A stretch of DNA of 64,000 nt from Deltaproteobacteria bacterium HGW-Deltaproteobacteria-2 (GCA_002840505.1 PHBC01000006.1:207595-271594), one strand, 5' to 3'. Shown: positions 1-9,048, numbered from the stretch's first letter. Program-made: numbers and translations. The notes: generated from the letters alone by a model not told the origin.

Positions 1-1051
1 TGAGTTTTTCAAATTCGATTAAAAGTTCTTCCTGCTTTTTACTGAGTACTGTGGGAATTTGCACGAAAATTTCAATAATCTGATCTCCGCGTCCGTAACC
101 CCTCAGATGAGAAATTCCTTTGCCTTTGAGTCTGAAAGTCTGTCCGTTTTGCGTACCTTTGGGAATTTTGAACTTTTCTTGTCCTTGAAGTGTAGGAACT
201 TCAATCGTTGCGCCCAATGTAGCATGAACAAATGAAACAGGAATGCGGCAAATAATATCGTCACCTGATCGGGCAAAAAAATCATGCTCTTCAACATGTA
301 AAAATACATACAAATCACCATCAGGTCCGCCGCGGTCTCCGGCTTCTCCCTCTCCACGCAGACGCAGACGCGATCCTGTTTCCACACCGGCGGGAATTTT
401 CAATTGCACGGTTTTAGATATATGTTCCTTGCCTCTGCCGCGGCAATTATCGCACGGTTTGGAGATAACTTTGCCGTGTCCATTGCAATGAGGACAGGTA
501 GAACTGATGGTGAAAAAACCACTCGATTGGATTACCTGACCGCGACCCTTACAGGTGCGGCATATTTCGGGAGATGATCCCGGCGCAGCTCCGGTGCCCT
601 GACATTTACGACAGGTTGCCAATTTCCCCACTTCAATTGTAGTGGTAAGTCCAAAGGCGGCATCAAGGAAAGAGATTTTCAGGTCATAGCGTAAATCAGC
701 GCCGGCAGCAGCTCCGGAATGAGATTGCCCTCCCGTATTGCCGTATCCGAAAGCATCCTCGAAAATATTGCTGAAATGGGAAAAGATATCGTCGAAACCG
801 CTGAATCCTCTAAAACCGGTATTGTTTAAGCCTTCATGCCCGTAATGGTCGTATATTTCTCTTTTTTGCGTGTCGCTTAATACTTCATAAGCTTCAGCCG
901 CTTCTTTGAATTTTTCTTCCGCTTTTTTATTTCCCGGATTCCTGTCCGGATGACACTGCATTGCTATCGTGCGGTAGCTTTTTTTTATTTCTTCATCTGA
1001 AGCATTTCTATCCACGTTTAAAATTTCGTAATAATCTTTCTTCGTTGTCAT
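1..1051 (-). CDS. dnaJ: Molecular chaperone DnaJ (C-terminal end outside window)
   Basis: Hsp40 co-chaperone that delivers substrates to DnaK and stimulates its ATPase in the cytoplasm. The reverse strand starts ATG at 1051 and stays open to the window edge, giving about 350 residues. It shows the N-terminal J-domain with the HPD motif (CHPDRNP), a Gly/Phe-rich stretch ([10 protein letters not shown]), then four CxxCxGxG zinc repeats ([32 protein letters not shown]) and the substrate-binding C-domain ([10 protein letters not shown]). This is the type I DnaJ layout. The start overlaps the stop of the upstream gene by 4 bases (ATGA), so the two are probably translationally coupled. Only the last few residues are missing. 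Confidence 0.95.
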   Translation of the reverse strand, partial: MTTKKDYYEILNVDRNASDEEIKKSYRTIAMQCHPDRNPGNKKAEEKFKEAAEAYEVLSDTQKREIYDHYGHEGLNNTGFRGFSGFDDIFSHFSNIFEDAFGYGNTGGQSHSGAAAGADLRYDLKISFLDAAFGLTTTIEVGKLATCRKCQGTGAAPGSSPEICRTCKGRGQVIQSSGFFTISSTCPHCNGHGKVISKPCDNCRGRGKEHISKTVQLKIPAGVETGSRLRLRGEGEAGDRGGPDGDLYVFLHVEEHDFFARSGDDIICRIPVSFVHATLGATIEVPTLQGQEKFKIPKGTQNGQTFRLKGKGISHLRGYGRGDQIIEIFVQIPTVLSKKQEELLIEFEKL

Positions 1052-1446
1052 GCGCTTTTTGAGTCAACCTCTTGTTGCATTATTTTATTGAGGGAATTAA
1101 GCATTTCCTCATTATTTGCTTTTTCCAGAGCGTGCCGGGCAAAGGAATATTTCTTCAGGCTTATGGCTTTCTGTCCGATATTTTCCCAGTCGGCAGGTTT
1201 TAGTTCCAGGTTAAGAGCTTTGGCCGCCTGCTGAAAAAGCATCACATCGCCGCGATCAAATGCGATATCCTTAATTTTTTGAAGGCCGCCTTTATCTTCT
1301 GCCTTTTGATAAAAATCAAGAGCGTCGGATAAAAAACCTTCTTCCAGCAAAGAGTTGCCATAATCCTGAAGTACTTTCTGATTAGCTTTATCCACATATA
1401 GTATTTTTTGTCTTAAACGATAATCAGGCAGTTTTTTAATACTCAA
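1048..1446 (-). CDS. Small TPR-like protein of unknown function upstream of dnaJ
   Basis: A 132-residue soluble protein without signal peptide or membrane segment. Residues 25-60 ([21 protein letters not shown]) read like a tetratricopeptide helix pair, and the rest is helical and Lys/Leu-rich, so a protein-binding scaffold is plausible. I do not recognise a named family. Its stop overlaps the dnaJ start (ATGA), and an AGGAGACAT-type ribosome site lies just before its ATG. The coupling to dnaJ suggests a role in protein quality control, but that is inference. Confidence 0.75.
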   Translation of the reverse strand: MSIKKLPDYRLRQKILYVDKANQKVLQDYGNSLLEEGFLSDALDFYQKAEDKGGLQKIKDIAFDRGDVMLFQQAAKALNLELKPADWENIGQKAISLKKYSFARHALEKANNEEMLNSLNKIMQQEVDSKSA

Positions 1447-1538
1447 AATATGTCTCCTTACGGGGAATAGATATATCTGTTTGGATTTGGATATAATCTA
1501 ATGATAATTTAGTTCAAGTCAATATATTGATAGATAGA

Positions 1539-2420
1539 TCACTCCACAAGGCGCTTCAGCGCTTCTTCGTATTTTTTCTTTGTATTTTCTATAATTTCTG
1601 CAGGCAATTCTGGTGCGGGCGGCTTTTGATTCCACTTTATGGAAAGAAGATAGTCCCGCAAGAACTGTTTATCAAAACTTTTTTGTGGACGGCCTTCTTC
1701 ATAATCATCGGCAGGCCAGAAACGTGAGGAATCGGGAGTCAGCAATTCATCAATCAGGATTAATTCCTTACCCATCAAGCCGAATTCCATTTTTGTATCG
1801 GCGATGATAATTCCAGCCTTCAGCGCTATTGCCGCTGCCCTTTCATAAATAGCGAGTGAAATCTTTATAACTCTGTCGGTTAATTCTGCCCCGATCAGAT
1901 CCTCCATTTCTTTTTTGTTAATGGGCGAATCATGTTCGCCGGCCTCTGCTTTGGTGGTCGGAGTGAAAATGGGTTCAGGTAATTTGGATGATTCTTTTAA
2001 ACCATCCGGGAGTCTAATACCGGAAACTGTATTATTGTGCTGATAATCTTTCCAGCCGGAACCACTTAAATACCCGCGCACAATACATTCAACCGGCAAA
2101 GGATTAGCCTTTTTAACTAACATGCTTCTGCCTTCAAGACCTTTGCTGTAAAGAGCACATTCTTCGGGAAACTCGGCAGGATCAGTGGAAACAATGTGAT
2201 TGCCGATAATATCTTTCATTTTTTCGAACCAAAAGGCGGACATACGGTTTAGAATTATGCCTTTGCCGGGTACGGGATTGGGCATGATAACATCAAATGC
2301 CGAGATGCGGTCGGTGGTCACAATGAGCAAATAGTTTTTTACAGAATAAATATCGCGAACTTTTCCACGGCCAATCAGTTTCAGATTTTTAAATTCTGTT
2401 GTCTGTATGCTCTTATTCAT
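1539..2420 (-). CDS. purC: Phosphoribosylaminoimidazole-succinocarboxamide synthase
   Basis: SAICAR synthase: joins aspartate to CAIR with ATP in de novo purine synthesis. At 293 residues it belongs to the longer form of the family. The N-terminus has the nucleotide-binding GRGKVRDIY loop, followed by [10 protein letters not shown], the [16 protein letters not shown] block (residues about 110-126) and the substrate-binding [14 protein letters not shown] (about 220-234). It sits in a minus-strand housekeeping run, 14 bases downstream of an MBL-fold hydrolase. No other purine gene is in the window. Confidence 0.96.
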   Translation of the reverse strand: MNKSIQTTEFKNLKLIGRGKVRDIYSVKNYLLIVTTDRISAFDVIMPNPVPGKGIILNRMSAFWFEKMKDIIGNHIVSTDPAEFPEECALYSKGLEGRSMLVKKANPLPVECIVRGYLSGSGWKDYQHNNTVSGIRLPDGLKESSKLPEPIFTPTTKAEAGEHDSPINKKEMEDLIGAELTDRVIKISLAIYERAAAIALKAGIIIADTKMEFGLMGKELILIDELLTPDSSRFWPADDYEEGRPQKSFDKQFLRDYLLSIKWNQKPPAPELPAEIIENTKKKYEEALKRLVE

Positions 2421-2434
2421 AAAAATACACTCCT

Positions 2435-3064
2435 TTATTGAACGAATGGATTGCAGGTTTTTTCATGGCCAATAGTGGAAGTTGGCATACGGCCGTAATT
2501 ATGTCCGGGCATTACTTTAGTGTCGTCAGGCAGACAAAAAAGTTTTTCCTTGATGGCTGTAAACATTGTCTGCCATGATCCGCCCGGCAAATCTGTTCTG
2601 CCTACAGCTTCAACGAATAACGTATCTCCGGTGAAAACATACCCGGGTGTATATAAACTGATTCCGCCGGGAGAGTGTCCCGGAGTATGGATAACTTTGA
2701 GCTCAACGTTGCCTACGGAAATTGTATCACCATCTTTAACCAGAATATCGGCCGGCGGAGAGGCCTTTGCTCCGAACATTCGCAGAATCATGGCCGGCGT
2801 GTGAGTCAGCATAATAGCGTCGTCTCCATGAACAATAATTTTGGCGCCGGTTTCTTTTTGCATTTCCGTGTTGCCGCTGATGTGGTCAACATGGCCGTGG
2901 GTATTGACTATGTAATTAATGCGTAAATTATTCTTCTTGGCTTCAGCAATAATTCCTTTAACGTCAGCCGCCGGATCAATAACCAGAGCGTCTCCGGTTA
3001 TTTGGTCGCCGACCAGATAGGCAAAAACAGCCATCGTGCTTACCTGCATTTGTTTTACGAACAT
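2435..3064 (-). CDS. MBL-fold metal-dependent hydrolase (glyoxalase II-like)
   Basis: A 209-residue metallo-beta-lactamase-fold hydrolase of the glyoxalase II/persulfide dioxygenase-like group. The dinuclear metal motif HxHxDH is present ([11 protein letters not shown]), with later metal ligands in [16 protein letters not shown] and PGHNYG. I chose ATG 3064 because GAGGAGC lies 7-8 bases before it; the TTG 15 bases upstream would put the ribosome site inside the gene. Substrate unknown: short relatives hydrolyse S-lactoylglutathione or other thioesters, and the short C-terminus lacks the full glyoxalase II helical domain. Confidence 0.88.
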   Translation of the reverse strand: MFVKQMQVSTMAVFAYLVGDQITGDALVIDPAADVKGIIAEAKKNNLRINYIVNTHGHVDHISGNTEMQKETGAKIIVHGDDAIMLTHTPAMILRMFGAKASPPADILVKDGDTISVGNVELKVIHTPGHSPGGISLYTPGYVFTGDTLFVEAVGRTDLPGGSWQTMFTAIKEKLFCLPDDTKVMPGHNYGRMPTSTIGHEKTCNPFVQ

Positions 3065-3220
3065 TATTTTGCTCCTCAAAAAAGTGCATCGCTAATAACA
3101 TTTTTTTATTGGAAACGTCAACTGAAATCAATCGTATAAGTTATTAATAATATTCCATTTTAAATTATAGATAATATCGGGGCAGGTTGGTAGACTATGT
3201 TGTAATAGGAAAAAGCCTCA

Positions 3221-3335
3221 TCAGTATCGTCATACCGGTCCCGCATACGCGGGATTTCACTCCGGTCCCAAACCCGGCGAATACCGGGGGTATCCAGAAT
3301 TTAATAAATCATGGGCCCCGGCCTACGCCGGGGAG
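3221..3335. repeat. Dispersed palindromic repeats (family A, degenerate)
   Basis: The 260-base gap between rsmB and the MBL gene holds no gene. It contains several short inverted repeats of the type CCCGCATACGCGGG, CCCGGCGAATACCGGG and CCCCGGCCTACGCCGGGG, opening with GTCATACCGG. The same GTCATACCGGC...GCCGGTATCCAG theme recurs at about 6340, 7680, 19330 and 23110. Confidence 0.7.
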
Positions 3336-3341
3336 ACGACT

Positions 3342-4685
3342 TTACAAGTATTTGAGTATAGCTCCAAAGAATCCGTCCATATTATGCTTGTGTGGATAGG
3401 TGTGAAAAAATCCGCAGCTGTCAATAAATTGCCGGTTAATTGAATCAGTCGGGTGGCATAAGGAAAAATTATGGTTTTGCTTTAAAAAAACGTCAACAAT
3501 ATTTTCGTTTTCTTCGGGCAACAGTGAACAGGTGCAATATATTAAGTACCCGCCTTTTTTTACTGCTACAGATGCGTTTTGCAGGATTAATTTTTGAGCG
3601 GCGGTAAAATTACGCAAATCTTTTTCTGTTGTACGCCATTTGATTTCCGGATTGCGACGCAATGTTCCTGTACCGGAGCATGGTGCATCCACCAAAACAT
3701 AATCAAATTTCTCTTTTAGAGAACCATGAAGGCCGACATCCAAATTGCCTGTTTGCGTTTCAATTATATTTATTCCTAACCGTGCTGCTTCCAATTTTAA
3801 TTCGGCAATTTTTCTCGGATTGCGATCAATCGCAACAATTCTTCCCTTGTTTTTAAGAATTGCGGCAAGTTGTGTGGTTTTGCCTCCCGATCCGGCGCAG
3901 ACATCCAATATGGATTCAATGCTGTCAGGTTTAACCAGGTAAGAAATCAGTTGCGCCCCTTCATCCTGAATACGCAGAAGACCGGCCTCAAAGAAATCTG
4001 TTTTTTGAAGGGGATTGGTGGAAGCATTCAGGATAATGCCGTCAGGAGAATATTTAGTTGCCTCCGGTGTGAATCCGTCAGCGGTAAGTTTTTCTGTCAA
4101 ATCTTCACGTGATATTTTTAATGTATTGACGCGGGCCGTCAGCGGCGGCAACTTGTTGTCGGTTGAACATAAAGAAATCGTTTCTTCCGGGCCGAATATT
4201 TTTATCCATCTTTTAACAAGCCAGAGAGGATGCGAATGAAAAGCGGCTATATACTCAGCTACATTTTTTTTCGCTGAAGGGAATGGTAAATTTTGGCCGC
4301 GGCGCAAATAGTTTCTTAAAACAGCATTAACCAATGCGCTTTTATCCGGCTTTAGTATTTTGGCAATTTTGACTGCTTCATTTACAACGGCAAAATCAGG
4401 CAGCCGGTCGCTGAATTTAAGCTGGTAAATGCCAAGGCGCAAAATATTTTTTACGCCTTCGTCTATCTTTTCAAAATCTCCGCGATAGAATTTTGCTAAT
4501 ATCCAGTCGAGGTGACCACGAAAGCGCAGTACTCCATATACCAGATGAGTAAGTAACCGTCCGTCCGGTGTTCCGGATAAAGAGTTCTTATCCAGACAAT
4601 CATTGATAAGCGGACTGGCGAAATCCTGACCCGCGCTTACTTTATTTAAAATGTCGACGGCCTGATGGCGAACTGATATTTTCAT
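3342..4685 (-). CDS. rsmB: 16S rRNA (cytosine(967)-C(5))-methyltransferase
   Basis: RsmB/Sun methyltransferase that modifies C967 of 16S rRNA using S-adenosylmethionine. The 447 residues show an N-terminal NusB-like RNA-binding domain (residues about 1-135), then the Rossmann methyltransferase domain with the SAM motif DVCAGSGGKTTQLA (about 264-277), VDAPCSGTGTLRRNPE (about 334-349) and the catalytic-cysteine motif YCTCSLLPEENE (about 384-395). The TCS and PCS cysteines of m5C RNA methyltransferases are both present. The start overlaps the stop of the acyltransferase gene upstream (ATGA), and fmt lies next, a common fmt-sun arrangement. Confidence 0.95.
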   Translation of the reverse strand: MKISVRHQAVDILNKVSAGQDFASPLINDCLDKNSLSGTPDGRLLTHLVYGVLRFRGHLDWILAKFYRGDFEKIDEGVKNILRLGIYQLKFSDRLPDFAVVNEAVKIAKILKPDKSALVNAVLRNYLRRGQNLPFPSAKKNVAEYIAAFHSHPLWLVKRWIKIFGPEETISLCSTDNKLPPLTARVNTLKISREDLTEKLTADGFTPEATKYSPDGIILNASTNPLQKTDFFEAGLLRIQDEGAQLISYLVKPDSIESILDVCAGSGGKTTQLAAILKNKGRIVAIDRNPRKIAELKLEAARLGINIIETQTGNLDVGLHGSLKEKFDYVLVDAPCSGTGTLRRNPEIKWRTTEKDLRNFTAAQKLILQNASVAVKKGGYLIYCTCSLLPEENENIVDVFLKQNHNFSLCHPTDSINRQFIDSCGFFHTYPHKHNMDGFFGAILKYL

Positions 4686-5284
4686 GATTTAGAACGGATA
4701 ACCACGAGGCTTGCATTCTCGGGATATTTGCCTTTGACCGTCAGATAAAAATTGCGAATTACGTTCATATCCTTTTCCATATCACCGGTGGGGTATATTA
4801 GAGGACCTGCTCCACCGGTTTTTCTTTCGTAATCGATAAATGCCAGCAAAATGGGAACATGGGCATTCAGAGCAATATAATAAAACCCTGATTTCCAGCA
4901 ATCCATTTTATGACGGGTGCCTTCGGGAGCCAGGGCGAGAACAAACTTTTCGTTTTTCTCGAATTCGGATGACATGTGCTCAACGAAATGGGAGGACGAT
5001 GACCTGTCGACCGGAATGGCTCCCGACCATTTCATCAGTAAAGAAAAAGGTCCGCGAAATAATTCTTTTTTGGCTACGTAACAAGCATCCAGTTTCAGGG
5101 CAAACGCCAGGAGAATTCCATGGAATAAATCCCAGTTGGATGTGTGCGGCGCGACAATAAGAATATATTTTGCTTTTTGGGGCAACTTTCCTGATGCTTT
5201 CCAACCGAGCATTTTTAAAAGAACCAGGGAAATACCACGGAAAAATGATTTTACAACGGGTGTATTAAAAATCGTATGATGCAT
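4682..5284 (-). CDS. 1-acyl-sn-glycerol-3-phosphate acyltransferase-like protein (PlsC superfamily)
   Basis: Membrane-associated lysophospholipid acyltransferase-type protein of about 200 residues. It carries the catalytic block I as HTSNWD (H-x4-D form) and block III as LAPEGTRHK, both diagnostic of the superfamily. The acyl acceptor could be lysophosphatidate or another small alcohol and cannot be told from sequence. I prefer ATG 5284 (MHHTIF); a TTG 30 bases upstream is also open. It sits between fmt and rsmB and overlaps rsmB by 4 bases. Confidence 0.85.
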   Translation of the reverse strand: MHHTIFNTPVVKSFFRGISLVLLKMLGWKASGKLPQKAKYILIVAPHTSNWDLFHGILLAFALKLDACYVAKKELFRGPFSLLMKWSGAIPVDRSSSSHFVEHMSSEFEKNEKFVLALAPEGTRHKMDCWKSGFYYIALNAHVPILLAFIDYERKTGGAGPLIYPTGDMEKDMNVIRNFYLTVKGKYPENASLVVIRSKS

Positions 5285-5322
5285 AAATTCCCAGCCCCCC
5301 GATTGATGCAACAATTTTTATT

Positions 5323-6261
5323 TCATTGCAAAACACTTCCCTGCTTTAAATGATGGCCGCGCAGGAAGTCTGAAATCAGCATTCTCTTCTTTCCCGCCAA
5401 TTGTAAATCTTTTAAAATCACGTAACCGTCCGCTGCCGCCACAGTCATTCCTGCTTCACCGGCAGAGCCGATGGTGCCCGGTGGTTGATTAATATTTTCC
5501 GGTCGTGCTTCGGCTGTAAAAATTTTCAGAGATTGTCCGTCCAGTGATGTGTGGGCAGTAGGCGAGGGACTTAGGGCGCGGATTAGATTTACAATATCCG
5601 AGGCTTTACTGTTCCAATTAATCTTTCCTGTTTCCTTTGTCAGGCGCGGCGCGAATGTTGCGCCGGAGGCGTCCTGCGGTTTTCTTGTTGCGGTTCCGTT
5701 TGTCATTTGCTCAATGGATTTTATAAGCATTGTCGCGCCCAGTTGCGCAAGACGGTCATGCAATTCACCGAACGTTTCGGTAGCGCCAAGTCCAGTTTCT
5801 TCCTGCAGAATAATATCGCCGGAATCCATTCCTTCATCCATCAGCATAATGGTTACACCGGTTTTTGTTTCTCCGCGGATAATCTGCCAGTTAAGCGGCG
5901 CCGCGCCACGGTATTTCGGCAGAAGGGAAGGGTGGATGTTCAGGCATTTCAGGGGCGGATAATCAATAATTGATTTGGGCAGAATCTGTCCGAAAGCTAC
6001 CAACACGACCATATCCGGATTAAGTTTTCTAAAAATTTCCAGAAAAGATTCGTCTCTAACTTTTTGAGGCTGAAAAACAGGCAGGCCAAATTCCTGCGCC
6101 AGAAGTTTCACTGGCGGTGCGACTTCTTTTAAACCTCTGCCCTTGGGGCGGTCAGGTTGGGTAACAACACCGGCTATCGGATAATTCTGGTCGTGCAAAA
6201 GGCGCAAAGCGGGAAGTGCAAAATCAGGTGTGCCCATAAAAAGAATTCGAGGCTTGGCCAT
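5323..6261 (-). CDS. fmt: Methionyl-tRNA formyltransferase
   Basis: Formylates Met-tRNAfMet from 10-formyl-tetrahydrofolate for translation initiation. The 312-residue protein has the N-terminal MGTPDFALPALR motif, the folate-site HPSLLPKYRGAAPLNW block (residues about 109-124) with the catalytic His, and MDEGMDSGDII with the catalytic Asp, followed by the C-terminal OB-like tRNA-binding domain. ATG 6261 is preceded by AAAGGAT at a good distance; the ATG 36 bases upstream is less likely. First gene of the fmt-acyltransferase-rsmB run. Confidence 0.96.
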   Translation of the reverse strand: MAKPRILFMGTPDFALPALRLLHDQNYPIAGVVTQPDRPKGRGLKEVAPPVKLLAQEFGLPVFQPQKVRDESFLEIFRKLNPDMVVLVAFGQILPKSIIDYPPLKCLNIHPSLLPKYRGAAPLNWQIIRGETKTGVTIMLMDEGMDSGDIILQEETGLGATETFGELHDRLAQLGATMLIKSIEQMTNGTATRKPQDASGATFAPRLTKETGKINWNSKASDIVNLIRALSPSPTAHTSLDGQSLKIFTAEARPENINQPPGTIGSAGEAGMTVAAADGYVILKDLQLAGKKRMLISDFLRGHHLKQGSVLQ

Positions 6262-6338
6262 GGATAAATATCCTTTATTTTTTCTATGTAAAAACATATA
6301 TGGAAATCTGAAAGAAGTGTCAAGGATTACAAATTATT

Positions 6339-6443
6339 GAGACGTCATACCGGCGGAAGCCGGTATCCAGACTTCGTCCCGGCGGAAGACGGGAACCAGT
6401 TATAAGAATACTGGATTCCGGATCTAGTCCGTAATGACAAGAT
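6339..6443. repeat. Dispersed palindromic repeat (family A)
   Basis: GTCATACCGGCGGAAGCCGGTATCCAG followed by a second palindrome (CGTCCCGGCGGAAGACGGGAACCAG) and the closing CTGGATTCCGGA...GTCCGTAATGAC. The ends GTCAT/ATGAC are inverted. It lies between the divergent fmt and MFS genes, right before the point where the MFS reading frame opens. Confidence 0.7.
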
Positions 6444-6506
6444 AAGGTTAAAATTATTCTTAAGCGAACTAAAAATACCCTCTTAAAATTACCGCGGGAC
6501 CTCCAG

Positions 6507-7643
6507 TTGTTTCTGGCGGCGACATTTATTTTCGGATTCTCTCAGAGCATTGTTGATTCTACGTTCAATAATTTTCTGAATGAGACATTCTTTATCAACA
6601 ATCTTCAGCGCGGACTTTTGGAACTTCCCCGTGAATTGCCGGGTCTTTTGACAATCGTTGTTTCAGCGATTTTATTTTTTCTGTGTTCCCGAAGGCAGGC
6701 GGCACTGGCCAATATCCTGTGCGCTTTCGGGATACTTTTTATCGGATTATTTTCACCGAGCTTTTCGGTAATGCTGATTTGGCTTTTTATCTTCAGCATC
6801 GGCCAGCATTTATTTATTCCGCTGAATCAGAGCATTGGCATGGAACTGGCTGTTAAGGGAGAAACCGGCAAAAGGCTGGGGCAGTTCAGCGCTGTGGCCA
6901 ATGTTGCCATGATTATCGGCAGCTTTGCTATTTTTATCGGATTTAAATTTCTTAATCTGAATTTTAAAATGTCATACATCGTGGCTTTTCTGGGATTTAT
7001 AACCGTGGCTGTTTTAATATCCATGATGAAAAAAGACGAGCCGGTTTCCATGAGGATGAAATTTCAGCTGCGCCGGGAATACAAGCTTTATTACTGGTTA
7101 ACCGTTTTGTACGGCACACGCAAGCAGTTATTTCTTACTTTTGCTCCCTGGGTACTGGTTACAGTCTTTAAGCAGAAGACGGAAATCCTGGCGACTCTTC
7201 TGACTATCGGCGGAGTTATCGGCATATTTTCCAAACCTATGCTGGGGAAAGCAATTGACAAACTGGGCGAAAGATTCATTCTTACCGCCGAAGCGGCAAT
7301 TCTTGTTTTTGTCTGCATTGGTTATGGTTTTTCTAAAAGTATTTTTTCAGAAACGACAGCCATGTTTATAGTTTTTGCCTGTTACATTCTCGATCAAATG
7401 CTGATCGCTGTATCCATGGCGCGGGCGACTTACCTCCAGAAAATAGCGGTCAAGCCTGAAGATGTTACGCAGACTCTGACGATGGGAGTGAGCATTGATC
7501 ACATCTTTTCTATTTTTCTTGCTGTCTTTGGTGGTTTTGTCTGGATTAAATGGGGATATCAGTATGTCTTTCTGCTCGGCGCGATCATTGCCGTGATTAA
7601 TTTCTTCTCCGCACTGCAGATTGAAATAAAACCTCACAATTAG
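6507..7643 (+). CDS. Major facilitator superfamily transporter
   Basis: Inner-membrane transporter of 378 residues with about 11-12 hydrophobic helices. The cytoplasmic loop after helix 6 (MKKDEPVSMRMKF) divides two halves, and GKAIDKLGERF after helix 8 resembles the MFS loop motif. Substrate unknown. The start is a problem: TTG 6507 has no evident ribosome site, and the frame stays open upstream to a stop at 6435, reading KLPRDLQLFLAATF, which looks like genuine MFS N-terminal sequence. No ATG, GTG or TTG lies in that extension; an ATT at 6456 is possible. The gene may have lost its original start when the repeat at 6339-6443 came next to it. Confidence 0.85.
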   Translation: MFLAATFIFGFSQSIVDSTFNNFLNETFFINNLQRGLLELPRELPGLLTIVVSAILFFLCSRRQAALANILCAFGILFIGLFSPSFSVMLIWLFIFSIGQHLFIPLNQSIGMELAVKGETGKRLGQFSAVANVAMIIGSFAIFIGFKFLNLNFKMSYIVAFLGFITVAVLISMMKKDEPVSMRMKFQLRREYKLYYWLTVLYGTRKQLFLTFAPWVLVTVFKQKTEILATLLTIGGVIGIFSKPMLGKAIDKLGERFILTAEAAILVFVCIGYGFSKSIFSETTAMFIVFACYILDQMLIAVSMARATYLQKIAVKPEDVTQTLTMGVSIDHIFSIFLAVFGGFVWIKWGYQYVFLLGAIIAVINFFSALQIEIKPHN

Positions 7644-7704
7644 TGTCATTCCCGACCTGATCGGGAATCAAAGTGTCATACCGGCGAAGGCCGGTATCCA
7701 GACA
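7644..7704. repeat. Two small palindromes after the MFS gene (family A)
   Basis: GTCATTCCCGACCTGATCGGGAAT (8-bp stem) followed by GTCATACCGGCGAAGGCCGGTATCCAG. The first hairpin begins right at the MFS stop and may also serve as a transcript end. Confidence 0.65.
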
Positions 7705-7800
7705 AGAAATATTATCTTCGCCACTCATTAAAATCATTGACATATTAACAATAGTTATGCTTTTGTTAAACAGCGTTATAATAAAATATGGTGTCGGGCG

Positions 7801-7824
7801 AACGGAGCCGCGGCTCCGTTAGAC
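7801..7824. other. 20-base perfect palindrome and 5' boundary (GTTAGAC) of integron cassette 1
   Basis: AACGGAGCCGCGGCTCCGTT (7801-7820) is a perfect inverted repeat ending in GTTAGAC (7818-7824), a match to the integron core site GTTRRRY. GTTAGAC is the exact reverse complement of GTCTAAC (8245-8251), the outer left core of the attC-like site closing this cassette. That is the relation expected when a circular cassette has integrated: its first bases derive from its own attC. The palindrome may be the remains of the preceding attC. Confidence 0.6.
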
Positions 7825-7856
7825 CAAGGACAATAAATAAAAAAAGGAAATAGATT

Positions 7857-8228
7857 ATGAAAAAAAATATTGCCTGTATTACTATTCTTATGGTTTTTTG
7901 TATTACAGCAGTCAGTTTAGGAGAGGACACCGATCAAAATCTGAGAGCTATGTGGAATACGATGACCTCTTATTTAAAGCAAGGTAATACCGAAAAAGCA
8001 CTGAAACTAATACATCCCATGACCAGAAACAAATATGCAATTATGTTTCAAGCTATAAAGAATGAATTGCCTCAAATCATGTCTACGCAGATCGATTTTC
8101 AACTTGTTAGAATTTCGGATGATACAGCAGAATACACATTAAAAACAAAAGAAAACGGGAAATTATATGCTTACGAGGTAGAATTTGAAAAATGGCAAGA
8201 TGGTAAATGGTATATAAAGGAATATTAA
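7857..8228 (+). CDS. Small exported protein of unknown function (cassette 1)
   Basis: A 123-residue protein with a clear N-terminal signal peptide (MKKN, hydrophobic core to about residue 20, probable cleavage near VSLG-ED). The mature part is a mixed alpha/beta domain (about residues 25-123) with helix LRAMWNTMTSYLKQGNTEKALKL written here in two parts as LRAMWNTMTSY and LKQGNTEKALKL, and a beta-rich end (YEVEFEKWQDGKWYIKEY). It resembles small NTF2-like periplasmic proteins in shape, but I cannot name a family. AAGGAAAT precedes the ATG. It is the only gene of cassette 1, between GTTAGAC (7818) and attC 8245-8299. Confidence 0.75.
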   Translation: MKKNIACITILMVFCITAVSLGEDTDQNLRAMWNTMTSYLKQGNTEKALKLIHPMTRNKYAIMFQAIKNELPQIMSTQIDFQLVRISDDTAEYTLKTKENGKLYAYEVEFEKWQDGKWYIKEY

Positions 8229-8244
8229 CATATAGTGAAAGTAT

Positions 8245-8299
8245 GTCTAACAAAGGCAATACGCCGATCGCCACGCTCCGGCTGATTTTTTCGTTATGA
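8245..8299 (+). other. attC-like recombination site 1
   Basis: Left core GTCTAAC (8245-8251), then AAAGGCAATACGCCGATCG and CCACGCTCCGGC with a GCCG/CGGC stem, then right core GTTATGA (8293-8299). The spacing between cores is 41 bases. The sites at 8728 and 9412 share most of the interior (GCCGATCGCYAYGCTCCGG). Form and spacing match the integron 59-base-element plan (RYYYAAC...GTTRRRY). Confidence 0.78.
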
Positions 8300-8727
8300 A
8301 GACAACACCACAAAAAATATCAAAAAGAATTAGAAGTTTTATTAATACACTAGGCGATATTGATGAGCCAGAATATTTACTTTTTACAAATTGTTCGAAT
8401 AAATATCTTCCGCAACATTGTTTGTCTAATTGTGAAGCGGAATCACATTTTACTGATAGTCCTGTAGTCTTTGGTTGGGTTATTTGGGAAGACAAAAAGA
8501 CAAGAAGTATGGTTGCAGAATTTCACGCAGTTATCAGGCGTAAAAATAAACTTGTAGATATTACACCAAGAGTTGATGGTGAAAGCAGGGTATTATTCGT
8601 ACCAGACAAAGAGAGGGTTGCCTCTAGATTAAATGAGCGTCAATGGAATACATGGCAAAATCACAGCGCCAATATTCATACGAAGCCATGTGTAGTTATA
8701 AACTCACATAATGATAAATTATTTTAG
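8296..8727 (+). CDS. Unknown soluble protein (cassette 2)
   Basis: A 143-residue cytoplasmic protein with four cysteines and a conserved-looking centre (VVFGWVIWEDKK, VAEFHAVIRRKNK, LVDITPRVDG, residues about 57-100). I do not recognise a named family; the AEFHAV and LVDITP blocks look like a folded beta domain. Its ATG (8296-8298) lies inside the right core of attC site 1 (GTTATGA), so the start codon is created by the recombination junction, with no ribosome site of its own inside the cassette. Its stop touches the left core of the next attC. Function unknown. Confidence 0.75.
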   Translation: MKTTPQKISKRIRSFINTLGDIDEPEYLLFTNCSNKYLPQHCLSNCEAESHFTDSPVVFGWVIWEDKKTRSMVAEFHAVIRRKNKLVDITPRVDGESRVLFVPDKERVASRLNERQWNTWQNHSANIHTKPCVVINSHNDKLF

Positions 8728-8783
8728 TCATAACAAAGTCAATACAGCCGATCGCTACGCTCCGGCTGTGTTTTTCGTTATCT
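8728..8783 (+). other. attC-like recombination site 2
   Basis: Left core TCATAAC (8728-8734), interior AAAGTCAATACAGCCGATCG then CTACGCTCCGGCTG, right core GTTATCT (8777-8783), 42 bases between cores. TCATAAC is the exact reverse complement of GTTATGA (8293-8299), the 5' boundary of the cassette it closes. Confidence 0.78.
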
Positions 8784-8792
8784 AAGAATGAC

Positions 8793-8821
8793 TTGACATG
8801 TATGCATAGATGATGCATACT
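8793..8821 (+). promoter_or_regulatory. Promoter with overlapping operator-like palindrome for vapBC
   Basis: TTGACA (8793-8798) and CATACT (8816-8821) are 17 bases apart. Between them lies the perfect inverted repeat GTATGCAT-agatg-ATGCATAC (8800-8820). Type II antitoxins usually repress their own promoter at such palindromes, so this is the likely VapB/VapBC operator. Confidence 0.6.
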
Positions 8822-8850
8822 CAGGCATACTAATTGTATGAGGTGAAGCG

Positions 8851-9045
8851 ATGAGAACAACTTTGAATATTGAAGATAATCTGATAAATAAAGCATCCAA
8901 AATGACTGGAATCAAGGAAAAAACCGCCCTCGTTAAACTTGGGCTTGAGGCGCTTATTGCCAGAGAAAGTGGTAAGAGGCTTGCAAGACTCGGTGGGACT
9001 CAAAAGCAGTTGAAAGCGATACCAAGAAGAAAAGGGGCATTATAA
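8851..9045 (+). CDS. vapB: VapB-type antitoxin (cassette 3)
   Basis: A 64-residue antitoxin with an N-terminal ribbon-helix-helix-like DNA-binding part (MRTTLNIEDNLINKASKMTG, then KEKTALVKLGLEAL) and a basic tail (KAIPRRKGAL) expected to wrap around the toxin. GAGGTGAAGCG precedes the ATG. It ends 3 bases before vapC. The palindrome upstream suits autorepression. It lies in an integron-type cassette, where toxin-antitoxin pairs are known to be common and thought to stabilise the array. Confidence 0.88.
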   Translation: MRTTLNIEDNLINKASKMTGIKEKTALVKLGLEALIARESGKRLARLGGTQKQLKAIPRRKGAL

Positions 9046-9048
9046 GAA

